NCBI GenBank assembly: GCA_046328115.1
Contig: JAXLXE010000001.1
Location: 2,418,001-2,482,000, forward strand
Reading direction: 5' to 3'
DNA length: 64,000 nt
Source: JAXLXE01 sp046328115
GTDB taxonomy: Bacteria > Chloroflexota > UBA6077 > JACCZL01
Each line of letters starts with the position of its first letter. Position 1 is the first letter of the stretch. Below are positions 34,139 to 43,002 of this stretch, one piece after another. Below the pieces are notes generated by a model. That model ran no database searches. It had not been told where the DNA came from and saw only the letters and a program-made list of their open reading frames with translations. The translations under genes were made by a program, and so were the position numbers.

Positions 34139-35677
34139 GTGTCACGACGGTCGAACGCGCCGGCAAGGCCAGGCAGCGGCGTGAGAGTGGCCGGTCGCAT
34201 CCTGATCGTGGTGGCGGTTCCCGTGGCGATCGCGGCCCTGGTCGCCTGGCTGCTGAGTCCGGAGCTGGGCCTGGTCAGCGAGCGCTTCCGCGTGGGCGCG
34301 CTATCGTTCGCGGTTCGCCGGCTGTGGCCCAGCCTGGGGCTCCTCGCCGGCTCACTGGTGATAGCCACGCTGGCATGGCTGCCCTTCGTCTGGCTGACGC
34401 GCATACGGCACGACGCGCCGATGGGAGCGATGGCTGCTCCTGCGACGATCGTCATGCGCTCGTTGGCGCCCTTCTGGCTGGCGTTGCTCGTAATGGTCGT
34501 CGTCCCAGTGCCGAGCCGTCCCGCCACCGAGGCGGGCAACGCGCGGACGGACTGGGCCTGGCCGGCACTTACGCTTGGCCTCGTGATAGCGGGCCTGCTC
34601 ACACAGTCCACGTACCATCGACTTCGGGAGCGGCGCCCCATGGCCGGCGCCTGGTACAGGCTTGCTGAGGATGAGTGGTTGGCCGCGCTGTCGCACCAGA
34701 GCGGCGTGCTCATCAGCTCTCTGGTGATGGTCGAAGCGGTATTCGGCACACCGGGGCTCGGACGATTGCTCGCGGCGTCGGTCACCGCGGCGGACGTGCC
34801 TATGGCCGCCGCGGCCGGATTTCTACTTGTCGCGGTGTCACTTAGCATCCACCTGGCGGTGGCGATGGTGAGCGCGGCGCGCGGAGCTGGCCATTCCGTG
34901 GAGGATGCCGTACCCGGGCGCGCGGACCGCCGCGCATCCGCGGCCGCCTTGATCGTGGGCGGGCTGGCGATCGCGATCGCGCTCGCTGTGGCGCTGATAC
35001 CTGGCGGCGACCAAATTCCCCAGACTCCGGCTAGCCGCCTGTTGCCGCCGACCTGGCCGACGTACCCGCTGGGAACCGACGGGCTGGGCCGGGACGTGGC
35101 CGCGCGGGTCAGTGGATCGATCGTGAACGCTCTCAGTTTCGGCGTCGTGGTGACGCTGATCGCGGGGGTACCCGGGATCCCCATTGGCCTCGCGTTGACC
35201 GCGAGTCCACGTGCAGCGCCGCAGTTGTCTCGGGCCCTGGACGCGCTCCTGGCGGTTCCTCCGATCGTCATCGTGCTGCTGGCGGCTGCACTCAGAGGGC
35301 CCGGCCCCCTCACCATCGGGGGAGCTATCGTGGGCTACGCGGCGCTCCGCGTCGCGCGTGCCATGGCAGACGCGTGTAACGGCTGGCGGGGCGGAGATTC
35401 GCGACGACGCGCCGCGCTCGCGACGGGGGCGATGAGCCTCGGGGTGGGCGCGGGCAGCGTCATGCTGGTGGAGCCCGCCGCGAGCTATCTTGGTATTGGC
35501 TTCCCCCCAACCACGCCAAGTTTCGGTGATGTGCTGGCCAGCGCCACCCCGTACCTGCTCATCTCACCCTGGCTGGTAGTCATTCCCGGCCTGATCATGA
35601 CGGCCCTGATCGCCGCTGTGCGACTCCTCGGTTATGGACTGTCAGGGATGATTGCGGGATCACGGAGCGAACGATAG
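34139..35677 (+). CDS. Fused DppB-DppC-like ABC permease in one chain
   Basis: About 512 residues that contain two permease halves of the peptide/nickel importer type. The first half ends in VEAVFGTPGLGRLLAASV, like the C-terminal part of DppB. The second carries the DppC hallmarks YPLGTDGLGRDVAARVSGS and EPAASYLGIGFPPTTPSFGDVLASA. In most bacteria these are two separate genes. The usual EAA loops are poorly conserved. No binding protein or ATPase gene is adjacent. GTG 34139 is chosen (TACTGT box at 34123-34128); GTG 34181 and ATG 34103 are alternatives. Confidence 0.75.
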   Translation: MSRRSNAPARPGSGVRVAGRILIVVAVPVAIAALVAWLLSPELGLVSERFRVGALSFAVRRLWPSLGLLAGSLVIATLAWLPFVWLTRIRHDAPMGAMAAPATIVMRSLAPFWLALLVMVVVPVPSRPATEAGNARTDWAWPALTLGLVIAGLLTQSTYHRLRERRPMAGAWYRLAEDEWLAALSHQSGVLISSLVMVEAVFGTPGLGRLLAASVTAADVPMAAAAGFLLVAVSLSIHLAVAMVSAARGAGHSVEDAVPGRADRRASAAALIVGGLAIAIALAVALIPGGDQIPQTPASRLLPPTWPTYPLGTDGLGRDVAARVSGSIVNALSFGVVVTLIAGVPGIPIGLALTASPRAAPQLSRALDALLAVPPIVIVLLAAALRGPGPLTIGGAIVGYAALRVARAMADACNGWRGGDSRRRAALATGAMSLGVGAGSVMLVEPAASYLGIGFPPTTPSFGDVLASATPYLLISPWLVVIPGLIMTALIAAVRLLGYGLSGMIAGSRSER

Positions 35678-35756
35678 CGGACGTCGGGCCGGGCTCCCGC
35701 CGCGCGATCGGGGGAAGCGTCGATTCGAGAGGCGAACGGTCCTCGCCCGGCGCGAA

Positions 35757-35772
35757 TCCGCCAACGGGCGGA
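35757..35772 (+). terminator. Small hairpin after the fused permease
   Basis: TCCGCC / GGCGGA with an AACG tetraloop, followed by GTTTG, lies 80 bp after the stop in the convergent gap. Confidence 0.3.
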
Positions 35773-35827
35773 GTTTGCTCGCTCCGTGCAGCCAATTGAC
35801 AATCGTGCGCCCGCCGGTCGCCGCGAA

Positions 35828-36841
35828 TCACTCCAGGCAGGCGGCGACCTCGCGCACCTCGCTTCGGTTGCCCGCGGCATCCTCAACGAACGCGTACAGG
35901 TTCATGCACTCGCTCGACTCGCGGAAGGGCGCTTCGTACCTCCGCCAGTCGTCCAGGGAGGCGCTCGACGGTGGGCGCAACCCCACGGGGACGTATCGGT
36001 AGTAGACGGTTGCATCGCGCTCGGCAGCGCTGAGGCGGACCAGACGCGCCACCAGTGAGTACTCTGGCGGTCGCGGCGGGGACTTATCGATCCTTACCGT
36101 GATCGAGCCCGGCGGGGCGGAGTTGCCCGCCCAGTCACGTGCCGCGTATGTGACCGTGGTCTGCCCCTCGGCGGTCACGCGGATCTCGGCGTTCGTCGCC
36201 CGCACCGTGCGCGCGGCGACTGGCTGAGCGCCCACGGCCGAATAGGAGATGTCCCGAACGCCGGACCCTTCCGGAGTATCCTCCGCGCTCAGGTACACGC
36301 TGACATCCGTGCGATGCCAGCCGCGCTCGTTGGGCTCTGGCTCCGTGAACGCCTCGGTCAGGGGAGGCGTGCGGTCGGCCGGGGCGGGCGAAACGGTGGG
36401 GCGGACCGTCGGCGACGGGGAGGGCGCGGCGGTCGCTCGACGAGTTGCCGTGGCCGGGGCGGTTACGACGATGCCGGGCGTGGCGGAGGGCTGTGGCGTG
36501 GCCGTGGGAATCGAGGCCCGGGTTGTCTGCGCGGGCAGTGTGGCACCCGGCGATCTTGTCGGGGTCGGAGACGTGGTCGCGGTCGGGGACGTGGTCTCGG
36601 TCGGAGACGCGGTCGCGGTTGGCGGGCGGGTCGGGACGGCGGTGGCCATCGGCACGCTCGGTGTGGGCTCGACCACGGACGGCTCTCGGTCGCTGGGCCG
36701 CGGCAGTCGGCCGCTGGCCGTGGCGAGCACGACCGTGCCGCCAGCCACGAGCGTTGCAGCCACCAATAGCGCAGCGGTTAGGAGGAAGAGGAGCAGCAGC
36801 AGTGCCTGCTCCTCAGTCAACCCCCGCCGCCGGGCCATCAA
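35828..36841 (-). CDS. Membrane-anchored protein with Thr/Pro stalk and OmpL47-like domain
   Basis: A 337-residue protein with a short basic start and one TM helix (ALLLLLFLLTAALLVAATLVAGG). A long Thr/Pro/Ser stalk follows (about 50-165), then an extracellular domain resembling OmpL47/Ig-like repeats (VSVYLSAEDTPEGSGVRDISYSA, TVTYAARDWAGNS). Such domains bind glycans or wall components; the function here is unknown. It begins 18 bp after the stop of the 146-residue membrane protein gene and likely forms an operon with it. Confidence 0.68.
   Translation of the reverse strand: MMARRRGLTEEQALLLLLFLLTAALLVAATLVAGGTVVLATASGRLPRPSDREPSVVEPTPSVPMATAVPTRPPTATASPTETTSPTATTSPTPTRSPGATLPAQTTRASIPTATPQPSATPGIVVTAPATATRRATAAPSPSPTVRPTVSPAPADRTPPLTEAFTEPEPNERGWHRTDVSVYLSAEDTPEGSGVRDISYSAVGAQPVAARTVRATNAEIRVTAEGQTTVTYAARDWAGNSAPPGSITVRIDKSPPRPPEYSLVARLVRLSAAERDATVYYRYVPVGLRPPSSASLDDWRRYEAPFRESSECMNLYAFVEDAAGNRSEVREVAACLE
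36564..36617. repeat. 18-bp tandem repeat, 3 copies, coding the Thr/Pro stalk
   Basis: Three near-identical 18-bp units (36564, 36582, 36600) encode the TSPTAT-like stalk of the membrane-anchored protein. Copy number would be expected to vary between strains. Confidence 0.6.
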
Positions 36842-36859
36842 TCCGCCCCACGCCGTCCG

Positions 36860-37300
36860 CTATTCTTCCTTGGGGTGGAACCAGTCCGGGGCGAGCACGA
36901 TGAGCCGGCGCATATGCTCGTCGGCGCGATGCTCGCTGGCCTGGCGCTGCAGAAAGCTCTTGACCAGCAGGATCAGCAGCATACCCCCGCCGCACGCAGC
37001 GACCAACACGATCCAGGAGACCAGGCTGCTGAGCGTCAACAATCCGAAGATCAAGTCGCCGTCCTCTTGCGTCACCTCGCCGAGGGCCTTGGCGATGGCG
37101 AGCATGCCGCCCCCACCGACGTTGATACCCAGGATCGCCGTGAGGCCGGCCGCGTACTGAAGCAGGTTCCGATTGCACCGCCGAGCCTGCTCTTTGCTGA
37201 GCTGCCAGCCCTGGAGCTCATCGACGAGCGCGCGCGGCTCACCCACTCCAGGGCGGATGGCCGCCGTCCCCATCGCATCCGAGATGCCCATCGTGGCCAT
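36860..37300 (-). CDS. Two-helix membrane protein of unknown function
   Basis: A 146-residue protein I do not recognise. An N-terminal soluble part contains VDELQGWQLSKEQARRC. Two hydrophobic helices follow (LLQYAAGLTAILGINVGGGG and LSSLVSWIVLVAACGGGMLLILLV), then a charged C-terminal tail ending in WFHPKEE. ATG 37300 has GGAGGAG 8 nt upstream and is preferred over the start nine codons earlier. It precedes the OmpL47-like gene. Confidence 0.6.
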   Translation of the reverse strand: MATMGISDAMGTAAIRPGVGEPRALVDELQGWQLSKEQARRCNRNLLQYAAGLTAILGINVGGGGMLAIAKALGEVTQEDGDLIFGLLTLSSLVSWIVLVAACGGGMLLILLVKSFLQRQASEHRADEHMRRLIVLAPDWFHPKEE

Positions 37301-37604
37301 GCTGTCCACTCCTCCAACCGTCGGCATCGCTGCCGCGCCCTCACGAGGAACGACGTGCTTTTATCTCATTACCGCGCGCAACGTGTCCAACCGTCAGGGG
37401 ACAACCGTCACCTCAGAGGCTACGGGCTGTCCCGCCGGGGACTGGCCGCTCCGATGGGCCATCTCCTGCTCGCTTCCGCGGCTGGCGCCCGGCCTACAGC
37501 CCGCTTCTGACCGGGTTGATCGCCACGGTCAGCGTAACGACCTGCGGTCTCTCCTTGGCCCTTGGCGTGGCACCCTCGGCCCCGCCGCCAGCCCCCGATC
37601 CGAC
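37301..37604. other. Gene-free interval with a 9-bp direct repeat
   Basis: No credible gene. CAACCGTCA occurs at 37388-37396 and 37402-37410 (period 14), upstream of the two-helix membrane protein gene on the minus strand, a plausible regulator site. The rest shows no structure. Confidence 0.4.
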
Positions 37605-38012
37605 CTATGGGAGTATGGAAAACGCTCGACCGCGCGAGAGCCGGTACACGTGGAAGTCGCGATCAAGTGTCGGCACCTGGGTCACCCCGGTCCGCTCAGC
37701 CAACGCCACAAGAGATGCGTCCGCCAGGTCCATGGGGAGGTCGCGATACCGCTCCATCAACCGCGACACCAGCAGTGTATCGTTGGCTGAGAGTTCGGCG
37801 ACTTCAAGCGCTCCTTCATCGAGCAGTGCCCACAGAAGCCGCTGGGCATGCCAACCGCCGGCGTTATCGGCCAGCTACATGGCCTCGGTAAATGCCGGCC
37901 AGGTGGTTCGCATTGGGAGCCGTACCCGCTGGAGCGCGTCCACGCATCGTTCGTGGGCACGTTCACCTCGGTCGATGACCGCAACGAGCACGCCCGCATC
38001 TGTAAGGATCAC
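37605..38012 (-). pseudogene. VapC-like PIN-domain toxin with premature amber stop
   Basis: Reading from GTG 38012 gives ILTDAGVLVAVIDRGERAH, a PIN-domain start with the first acidic metal ligand (the D of LTDAG). After 45 codons an in-frame TAG (37877-37875) interrupts it in FTEAM-stop-LADNAGG. The frame then continues for 89 codons with PIN features: a conserved Asp in MDLADASLVALAERTG and the last acidic residue in TLDRDFHVYRL, to a TAG at 37607-37605. A tyrosine codon (TAC/TAT) at the stop position would restore the family pattern. PIN toxins are Mg-dependent RNases; this copy should be inactive unless read through. Confidence 0.78.
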
Positions 38013-38253
38013 CGCGGCGGGCGCGCAGCGAGGATTCGCTTGAACGCCTCCCCAGAGCGCTCTGCCTGGCCGCCATTGCTCTCGACCTGCCCCAGGATGT
38101 GCGATAGCCGCGAGGCGTTGCCCTCGCGTAGCGCCTCGTCACAGTAGCGCGCGATCGCGGCGCGTACGACGGCCGAGACAGTCACATTCCCTTCTCGGCG
38201 ACTACGACGAGCCTGGCCTCCAGCGACGGATCTAGACGGATGCGCTTTGGCAC
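38009..38253 (-). pseudogene. Frameshifted ribbon-helix-helix antitoxin partner of the PIN toxin
   Basis: GTG 38253, with GAAGGG upstream, opens VPKRIRLDPSLEARLVVVAEKG. A one-base loss around 38184-38192 then moves the sequence to another frame, where VTVSAVVRAAIARYCDEALREG continues to TGA 38011-38009. The joined product would be an 81-residue CopG/RHH-like antitoxin. Its stop overlaps the toxin GTG (GTGA), the usual antitoxin-toxin layout. The 245-bp length is not a multiple of 3, as expected after a single deletion. Confidence 0.75.
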
Positions 38254-38334
38254 GGTGGTCGCCCTTCGTACGACAAACCGTACTAGAGCAAATCACGTCC
38301 CGGTGACAAACCAGGAGCGTGCGGCCCCGCGGCC

Positions 38335-39660
38335 TCAGCCCGGTACCGAATGCCTCAGCACGCTCACGCTCTCGACGTGGTAGGTCTGGGGAAACATGTC
38401 TACTGGCTGGACGCTCTCCAGCCGGTAGCCGGCGTCGCGGAGGAGTGCCAGGTCACGCGCCAGGGTGGCCGGCTCGCAGGAGACGTAGACTATGCGGTCC
38501 GGCCGGGCAGCGGCCATGGCCGTAAGCGCGCGCGGATCGCAGCCCACGCGGGCCGGGTCCAGCAGGATCTTGGTGGGCGCTCCCGGCAACCGCTCCGACG
38601 TGCCCATCTCGGCGAGGACCGTCTCCACCTTGCCGGCCATGAAGCTGACATTCGGCAGGTCCGCGCAGTTTCGGTCAGCATCGGCGACGGCCGCGGTGGA
38701 CTCCTCGATCCCCACCGCTGCCCGGACGTACGGTGCCATCGCCGCGGTGAACGTTCCCACCCCGCAGTACGCGTCCACCACCAGATCGTCTGGCTGGAGG
38801 CCCAGCCCGGCAAGCGCCACAAGCATCAGGATCTCCGCCATGGAGATCCCGCCGGGCGATACAAGCTCCGCGAATCGCTCCGTGCCGGCCGGCATGTGAC
38901 GCGGTTCCCGACGGGTGTTGACCTGAAAGAAGCTGGGCCCGGCGATTCGGAATCGGCGGCCCAGCAGCTCCTCGTGAAGCTCCGTCTGGCCTGACGTGAC
39001 GTCGTCGATGGTCGGTAGCGCGGGACTGACCATCACCTCGCCCGTGGTGCAACCGACTCGGACGGCCACCTGGTGAACGCGCTGACCGGCTAGCCGACCC
39101 TGGATCCGGTCACGAATCTCGTCGATCTGACGGTCCGCGATCCAGCAACGATCCACGCGGAGCAGTTTCCGGGTTTGTTTCTTGGTGAATCCGAGGTCGC
39201 CGAACTGGCGCCCCACCGAGAACCGGATGTGGTTTCGGTATGCCCACGGGTCGACCATGCCGATCGTGGGCAGGACCAGCTCCTCGGCATCCGCGAATCC
39301 GCCGATTCGCCGAAGCTGCTCCGCCACAATCCCGCGCTTCATCTCGAGCTGGGTCGCGTACTCCGCGTGCTGCCACTGGCAGCCACCACACTCGCCGAAC
39401 AGCGCGCAGCGCGGCTCTACCCGCGACGGTGAGGGACGGATGACGGACAGGATGACGCCCCTGGCGTAGTCCGGCCGCTCGTCGACCAGCGCCACCTCGA
39501 CGACCTCGCCGGGCAGCCCAAACGGGACGAACACCACCCGGCCGTCCGCTCTGCCGAGCGCTTCGCCGCCATGCGCCACGCCCGTTAGTTGAACCGTGAG
39601 GCGGGGCGCCTCATCTATCGATAGCTCGCGTCGCCTTCGACGGTGCCGCCGGGCGGTCAA
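38335..39660 (-). CDS. rlmD: 23S rRNA (uracil-5-)-methyltransferase RlmD/RumA
   Basis: Uses SAM to methylate a uridine in 23S rRNA (or tRNA, in TrmFO-independent relatives). Of 441 residues, the first ~75 form a TRAM domain (GVAHGGEALGRADGRVVFVPF). A 4Fe-4S cluster site CALFGECGGC follows at about 87-96. The SAM fold contains LVVDAYCGVGTFT, and the catalytic-Cys motif reads YVSCEPATLARD (VSCNP in most relatives). It starts with TTG overlapping the thioesterase stop (TTGA). It is the last gene of the 43.9-38.3 kb minus-strand cluster. Confidence 0.93.
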   Translation of the reverse strand: MTARRHRRRRRELSIDEAPRLTVQLTGVAHGGEALGRADGRVVFVPFGLPGEVVEVALVDERPDYARGVILSVIRPSPSRVEPRCALFGECGGCQWQHAEYATQLEMKRGIVAEQLRRIGGFADAEELVLPTIGMVDPWAYRNHIRFSVGRQFGDLGFTKKQTRKLLRVDRCWIADRQIDEIRDRIQGRLAGQRVHQVAVRVGCTTGEVMVSPALPTIDDVTSGQTELHEELLGRRFRIAGPSFFQVNTRREPRHMPAGTERFAELVSPGGISMAEILMLVALAGLGLQPDDLVVDAYCGVGTFTAAMAPYVRAAVGIEESTAAVADADRNCADLPNVSFMAGKVETVLAEMGTSERLPGAPTKILLDPARVGCDPRALTAMAAARPDRIVYVSCEPATLARDLALLRDAGYRLESVQPVDMFPQTYHVESVSVLRHSVPG

Positions 39661-40100
39661 CTCTCTCGGCTCTCGAGGCGGGTCACTGCTTCGCGGACGT
39701 AGTCCGGAACGCGAGCCGGGCGCAGCGTGTCGCGGTCCACCAGGGCGTGGCTAGTGTACCCGGTGACAATCAGCGTGTCGTCTGACTCGCGCCAGATCTC
39801 GTAGTCGAATCGGAATCGCACCTTGCCGACTTCCGCGATCCGCACCTTGATGGTGAGGAGATCGTCGAAACGGGCTGGCGCAAGGTAGCGCACGTGCGTC
39901 TCCAACACGGCGGCAGCGAGGCCCGAGGCCTCGATTCCCGCGTAGTCGGCTCCCGATGCGCGGAGGTACTCCACGCGACCGGTCTCGAAGAACGCTACGT
40001 AGTTGGCGTAGTACACCACCCGCATGGCGTCCGTGTCCGCGTAGCGGATCCGGAAGCGGTGGCCAAACTTGAATGGGCCTGGCGGCGCGCTCAACGCCAC
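39657..40100 (-). CDS. YbgC/FadM-type acyl-CoA thioesterase (4HBT hotdog fold)
   Basis: Hydrolyses acyl-CoA thioesters, probably short or hydroxybenzoyl-like. At 147 residues it has the family signature RFRIRYADTDAMRVVYYANYVAFFETGRVEYLR, with the catalytic Asp in the YADTD motif. It overlaps the glycosyltransferase gene by 10 bp and the rlmD start by 4 bp, so all three are coupled. Its proximity to the CoA transferase gene suggests CoA-ester metabolism. Confidence 0.92.
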   Translation of the reverse strand: MALSAPPGPFKFGHRFRIRYADTDAMRVVYYANYVAFFETGRVEYLRASGADYAGIEASGLAAAVLETHVRYLAPARFDDLLTIKVRIAEVGKVRFRFDYEIWRESDDTLIVTGYTSHALVDRDTLRPARVPDYVREAVTRLESRES

Positions 40101-41770
40101 TCCTCGTCCTGGCGAGCAGCCTGGGGGCAGCCGCCGAACGCGTACAGACGATACAGCGGGCGGCCGTCGGTGTCCGTGAACACGCGCTCAAGACACGGCC
40201 GCCGACCATCCGCCTGGGCGGCCTGCCAGAACGTGGCAGCCGGGCCGGGGAAATTCTCGCGGCCAGGCTCCCTGAGCAGGAAGACGTTTGCCGGATCTCG
40301 CAGCTCTCGACGCGCCAGGGCGGCGCGGTCGCCCTCACGCAGACGCACCCAGAGCTCCTCGATGCGGACAGCACCGCCGGAATACACCATCAGCGGGTAG
40401 GCCGCTCCCCAATCCAGCGTCTGGACCGTGCGTCCCCGCAGCTCTTCCTGCAACACGCTGGCAACGTCTCCGATGACAGGACTCCAGTTTCCGGCGCCTC
40501 CCCACGAGGTCATGAGCCCGTGGTACTCGCCCATCAGCAGGATGTTAGCAACCAGCGCCCACACGAGCCCCAGGCTCAGTGCGGCGCGGGGAGGCGTCCA
40601 ACGATCGGTCCGCCGGTCCCGGGCTAGCTCGCCAGCGGCCGCGCCAATGAAAAGTTGTGGCAGCGGGTAGAGGCCGATCAGGTGGTGCTGCCAGATGGCC
40701 AGCGGCGAGGCGAGCATCTGGGCGAACACGATGAGCGCCAGCAGCGGACCCAGCCAGAGACGGCGAAAACAGGCCGCCCACGCACCGTCTCGGAAGGACG
40801 ACCACAGCGACAGACCCATGGCCAGGACCAGCAGGGGCACCTGCGCGCTAAGCCAGAGCGGCCGATCGATGGTAGTGCCGAACTGGAGCACGTCCATCCC
40901 ACCACCGGACAGCATCTCGCCGAGCAAGCGGGGTCGGTCGCTGGCGGCGGCGAGAAGCGAAGCCAGATCGGTGCTGGCGATACCGCCGCCCAGATTGCCG
41001 CGCGCCGCGAAGCGGAACGCGGCCCAGTCGTTGAACGCGTTCCACAACCAGAATGGCGCCGACCCCAGCACGAACGCTCCGGCCGCCAGCGCGAGCGGCC
41101 GCGGACCTGGCCGCCACCGGAACGCCAGCCAGGCGAGTATGCCGACGAGCCCGAGCGCCAACACCAGCCACAGCGCACTGGCCTTGTCGTACACGGCCAG
41201 GCCCAGCAGCCACGCCCCCAGGACGAGCCACCGTGAACGGCCCGAGTCCAGCCACGCCGCCAGGGCTAGCATGGCGCCCACCCGCAACACGGCTGCCAGT
41301 GCCACGGGGCCCCAGTCCGTTCGCGTGTGCAGCACGAACGCCGGGTCGCTGGCCAACAGCATGCCGCCGATGGCGCCGGCGAGCCATCCAGAGAGTCGCC
41401 AAGCGAGACATGCCGTCAGCGCGACGGTGATGACGCCCACTGCAACGCCGAGCAACCGGAGGCTTTCCACACTGACGCCGCCGATGACGAATGCCGCGGC
41501 GATCAAGTACGACTTCGGCGCGCCCAGATAGGACATCGTCATCACCGGAAGCTCACGTCCGAGCAGCGAGATGCCTCGGGGCAGATCGAGGCCGCGATGC
41601 GGGTCCTGGCCCAGTAATCGGATAGCCGCGGGGGCCTGGAGAGCCTCGTCGTAGTACAGCCCGGGCCGGCTCAGATGTGGGAGCGCCAGCGCCAGGTAGA
41701 GTCCCACGGCAATCAGCAGCGCGGCGGTACCCACGCCGCGAGTGCGGGCGTTCCACACCGTACTGGTCAC
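40091..41770 (-). CDS. Polytopic glycosyltransferase-like membrane protein (GT39/PMT_2 type)
   Basis: A 559-residue protein with about 11 TM helices. The first extracytoplasmic loop has LYYDEALQAP, where GT-C enzymes carry their catalytic acidic pair. A C-terminal soluble domain (about 440-559) contains YRLYAFGGCPQ. Such enzymes transfer sugar from polyprenyl-phosphate donors to proteins or lipids. GTG 41770 is 38 bp after the CoA transferase stop. The acceptor is unknown. Confidence 0.78.
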   Translation of the reverse strand: MTSTVWNARTRGVGTAALLIAVGLYLALALPHLSRPGLYYDEALQAPAAIRLLGQDPHRGLDLPRGISLLGRELPVMTMSYLGAPKSYLIAAAFVIGGVSVESLRLLGVAVGVITVALTACLAWRLSGWLAGAIGGMLLASDPAFVLHTRTDWGPVALAAVLRVGAMLALAAWLDSGRSRWLVLGAWLLGLAVYDKASALWLVLALGLVGILAWLAFRWRPGPRPLALAAGAFVLGSAPFWLWNAFNDWAAFRFAARGNLGGGIASTDLASLLAAASDRPRLLGEMLSGGGMDVLQFGTTIDRPLWLSAQVPLLVLAMGLSLWSSFRDGAWAACFRRLWLGPLLALIVFAQMLASPLAIWQHHLIGLYPLPQLFIGAAAGELARDRRTDRWTPPRAALSLGLVWALVANILLMGEYHGLMTSWGGAGNWSPVIGDVASVLQEELRGRTVQTLDWGAAYPLMVYSGGAVRIEELWVRLREGDRAALARRELRDPANVFLLREPGRENFPGPAATFWQAAQADGRRPCLERVFTDTDGRPLYRLYAFGGCPQAARQDEEWR

Positions 41771-41808
41771 GCCGCGGCCGGCCCGGTCTCCCTGGGCCGG
41801 GGGTGCGG

Positions 41809-43002
41809 TCAGACGGCACCCTCCGCGCGGAGCGATCCTATGGCGGCATCGTCGTAGCCAAGCTCGCGCAGGACTTCGTCCGTGTGCTCGCCCAGAAGCG
41901 GCGGGTGGCGCCGAACGGTGGCGGGCGTGTCGCCGTGTTTGTATGGGATGCCGGCCATCTTGACGCTGCCGAGCTTGGGATGGGGGACCTCGAGCAGCAT
42001 CTGCCGATGCAGCACCTGTGGATCGCTGAAGACGTCAGCCACGGTGTTGATGGGCCCGGCCGGCACGCCGGCCGCGAGAATCGCGTCCACCCACTCGCGG
42101 GCCGTTCGGGTCGCGAGGATCTCAAGGATCATGGGCACCAGCACCTCGCGGTGCGCGACTCGCGCCGAGTTCACGCTGAAGCGGGGATCCTCCGCCCATT
42201 CCGGGTGTCCAAGAACGTTGGCGAAGTCTCGAAACTGGCGATCGTTGCCCACGCCGAGGGCGAAGTACCCGTCCCTGGCGCGCACTACCTGGTACGGGAC
42301 GATGCTCTGGTGGGCGTTTCCGAAGCGCTTCGGAAGCTCATTGGTGGCGAAGTAGTCGGTGGCCAGGTGGATCAGCCACCCGACAACCGTCTCCAGGAGC
42401 GAGACGTCCACACGCTGGCCGGTGCCGGTACGATCGCGGTGATGGACGGCGGCCAGCACGGCCGAGCAGCCCGTCATCGCGGTGGTGAGGTCACCGATGG
42501 CCACGCCGTACTTCATCGGCTCCCCGGACGGTTCGCCGGTCACGCTCATGATGCCGCCCATGGCCTGGGCCATGTAGTCGTAACCAGGCCGCCCGGCGTA
42601 CGGGCCCGTTCGGCCGTAGCCGGTGACGGAGCAATAGACCAGGCGCGGATTGTGCGCGCGCAGCACATCCTCGTACCCCAGCCCCATGCGCTCCATCGTC
42701 CCCACCTTGAAATTCTCGATCAGCACGTCCGCGCCTTCGACGAGCTTGAGCAGCGCCTCGCGGGCTGACGGATGCTTCAGGTTGAGCGTGACGCTCCGCT
42801 TGTTGCGATTGACGGCCAGGTAGTAGGTGCTCTCGCCATCCACGAACGGGGGGCCCCAGCGCCGCGTATCGTCCCCGCTGCCCGGCTGCTCCACCTTGAT
42901 GACGTCCGCGCCCATGTCGCCCAACATCATGGCCATGTAGGGTCCGGCCAGCACGCGGGTGAGGTCCACCACGCGGAGATCGCTCAGCGGCCCTGAGGTC
43001 AT
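41809..43002 (-). CDS. Family III CoA transferase (CaiB/BaiF)
   Basis: Moves CoA between carboxylic acids through an aspartyl-CoA intermediate. At 397 residues it shows the family start LRVVDLTRVLAGPYMAMMLGDMGADVIKVE, the RNKRSVTLNLK segment and the catalytic Asp in PGYDYMAQAMGG (about residue 165). Its ATG overlaps the stop of the hydrolase gene (ATGA). Donor and acceptor acids are unknown; together with the hydrolase and thioesterase it suggests degradation of an organic acid. Confidence 0.94.
   Translation of the reverse strand: MTSGPLSDLRVVDLTRVLAGPYMAMMLGDMGADVIKVEQPGSGDDTRRWGPPFVDGESTYYLAVNRNKRSVTLNLKHPSAREALLKLVEGADVLIENFKVGTMERMGLGYEDVLRAHNPRLVYCSVTGYGRTGPYAGRPGYDYMAQAMGGIMSVTGEPSGEPMKYGVAIGDLTTAMTGCSAVLAAVHHRDRTGTGQRVDVSLLETVVGWLIHLATDYFATNELPKRFGNAHQSIVPYQVVRARDGYFALGVGNDRQFRDFANVLGHPEWAEDPRFSVNSARVAHREVLVPMILEILATRTAREWVDAILAAGVPAGPINTVADVFSDPQVLHRQMLLEVPHPKLGSVKMAGIPYKHGDTPATVRRHPPLLGEHTDEVLRELGYDDAAIGSLRAEGAV

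Noticed and set aside
37516..38043. Plus-strand 175-codon frame over the toxin-antitoxin remnant
   Set aside because: A GC-rich shadow; the minus strand carries PIN-domain residues on both sides of the amber codon.
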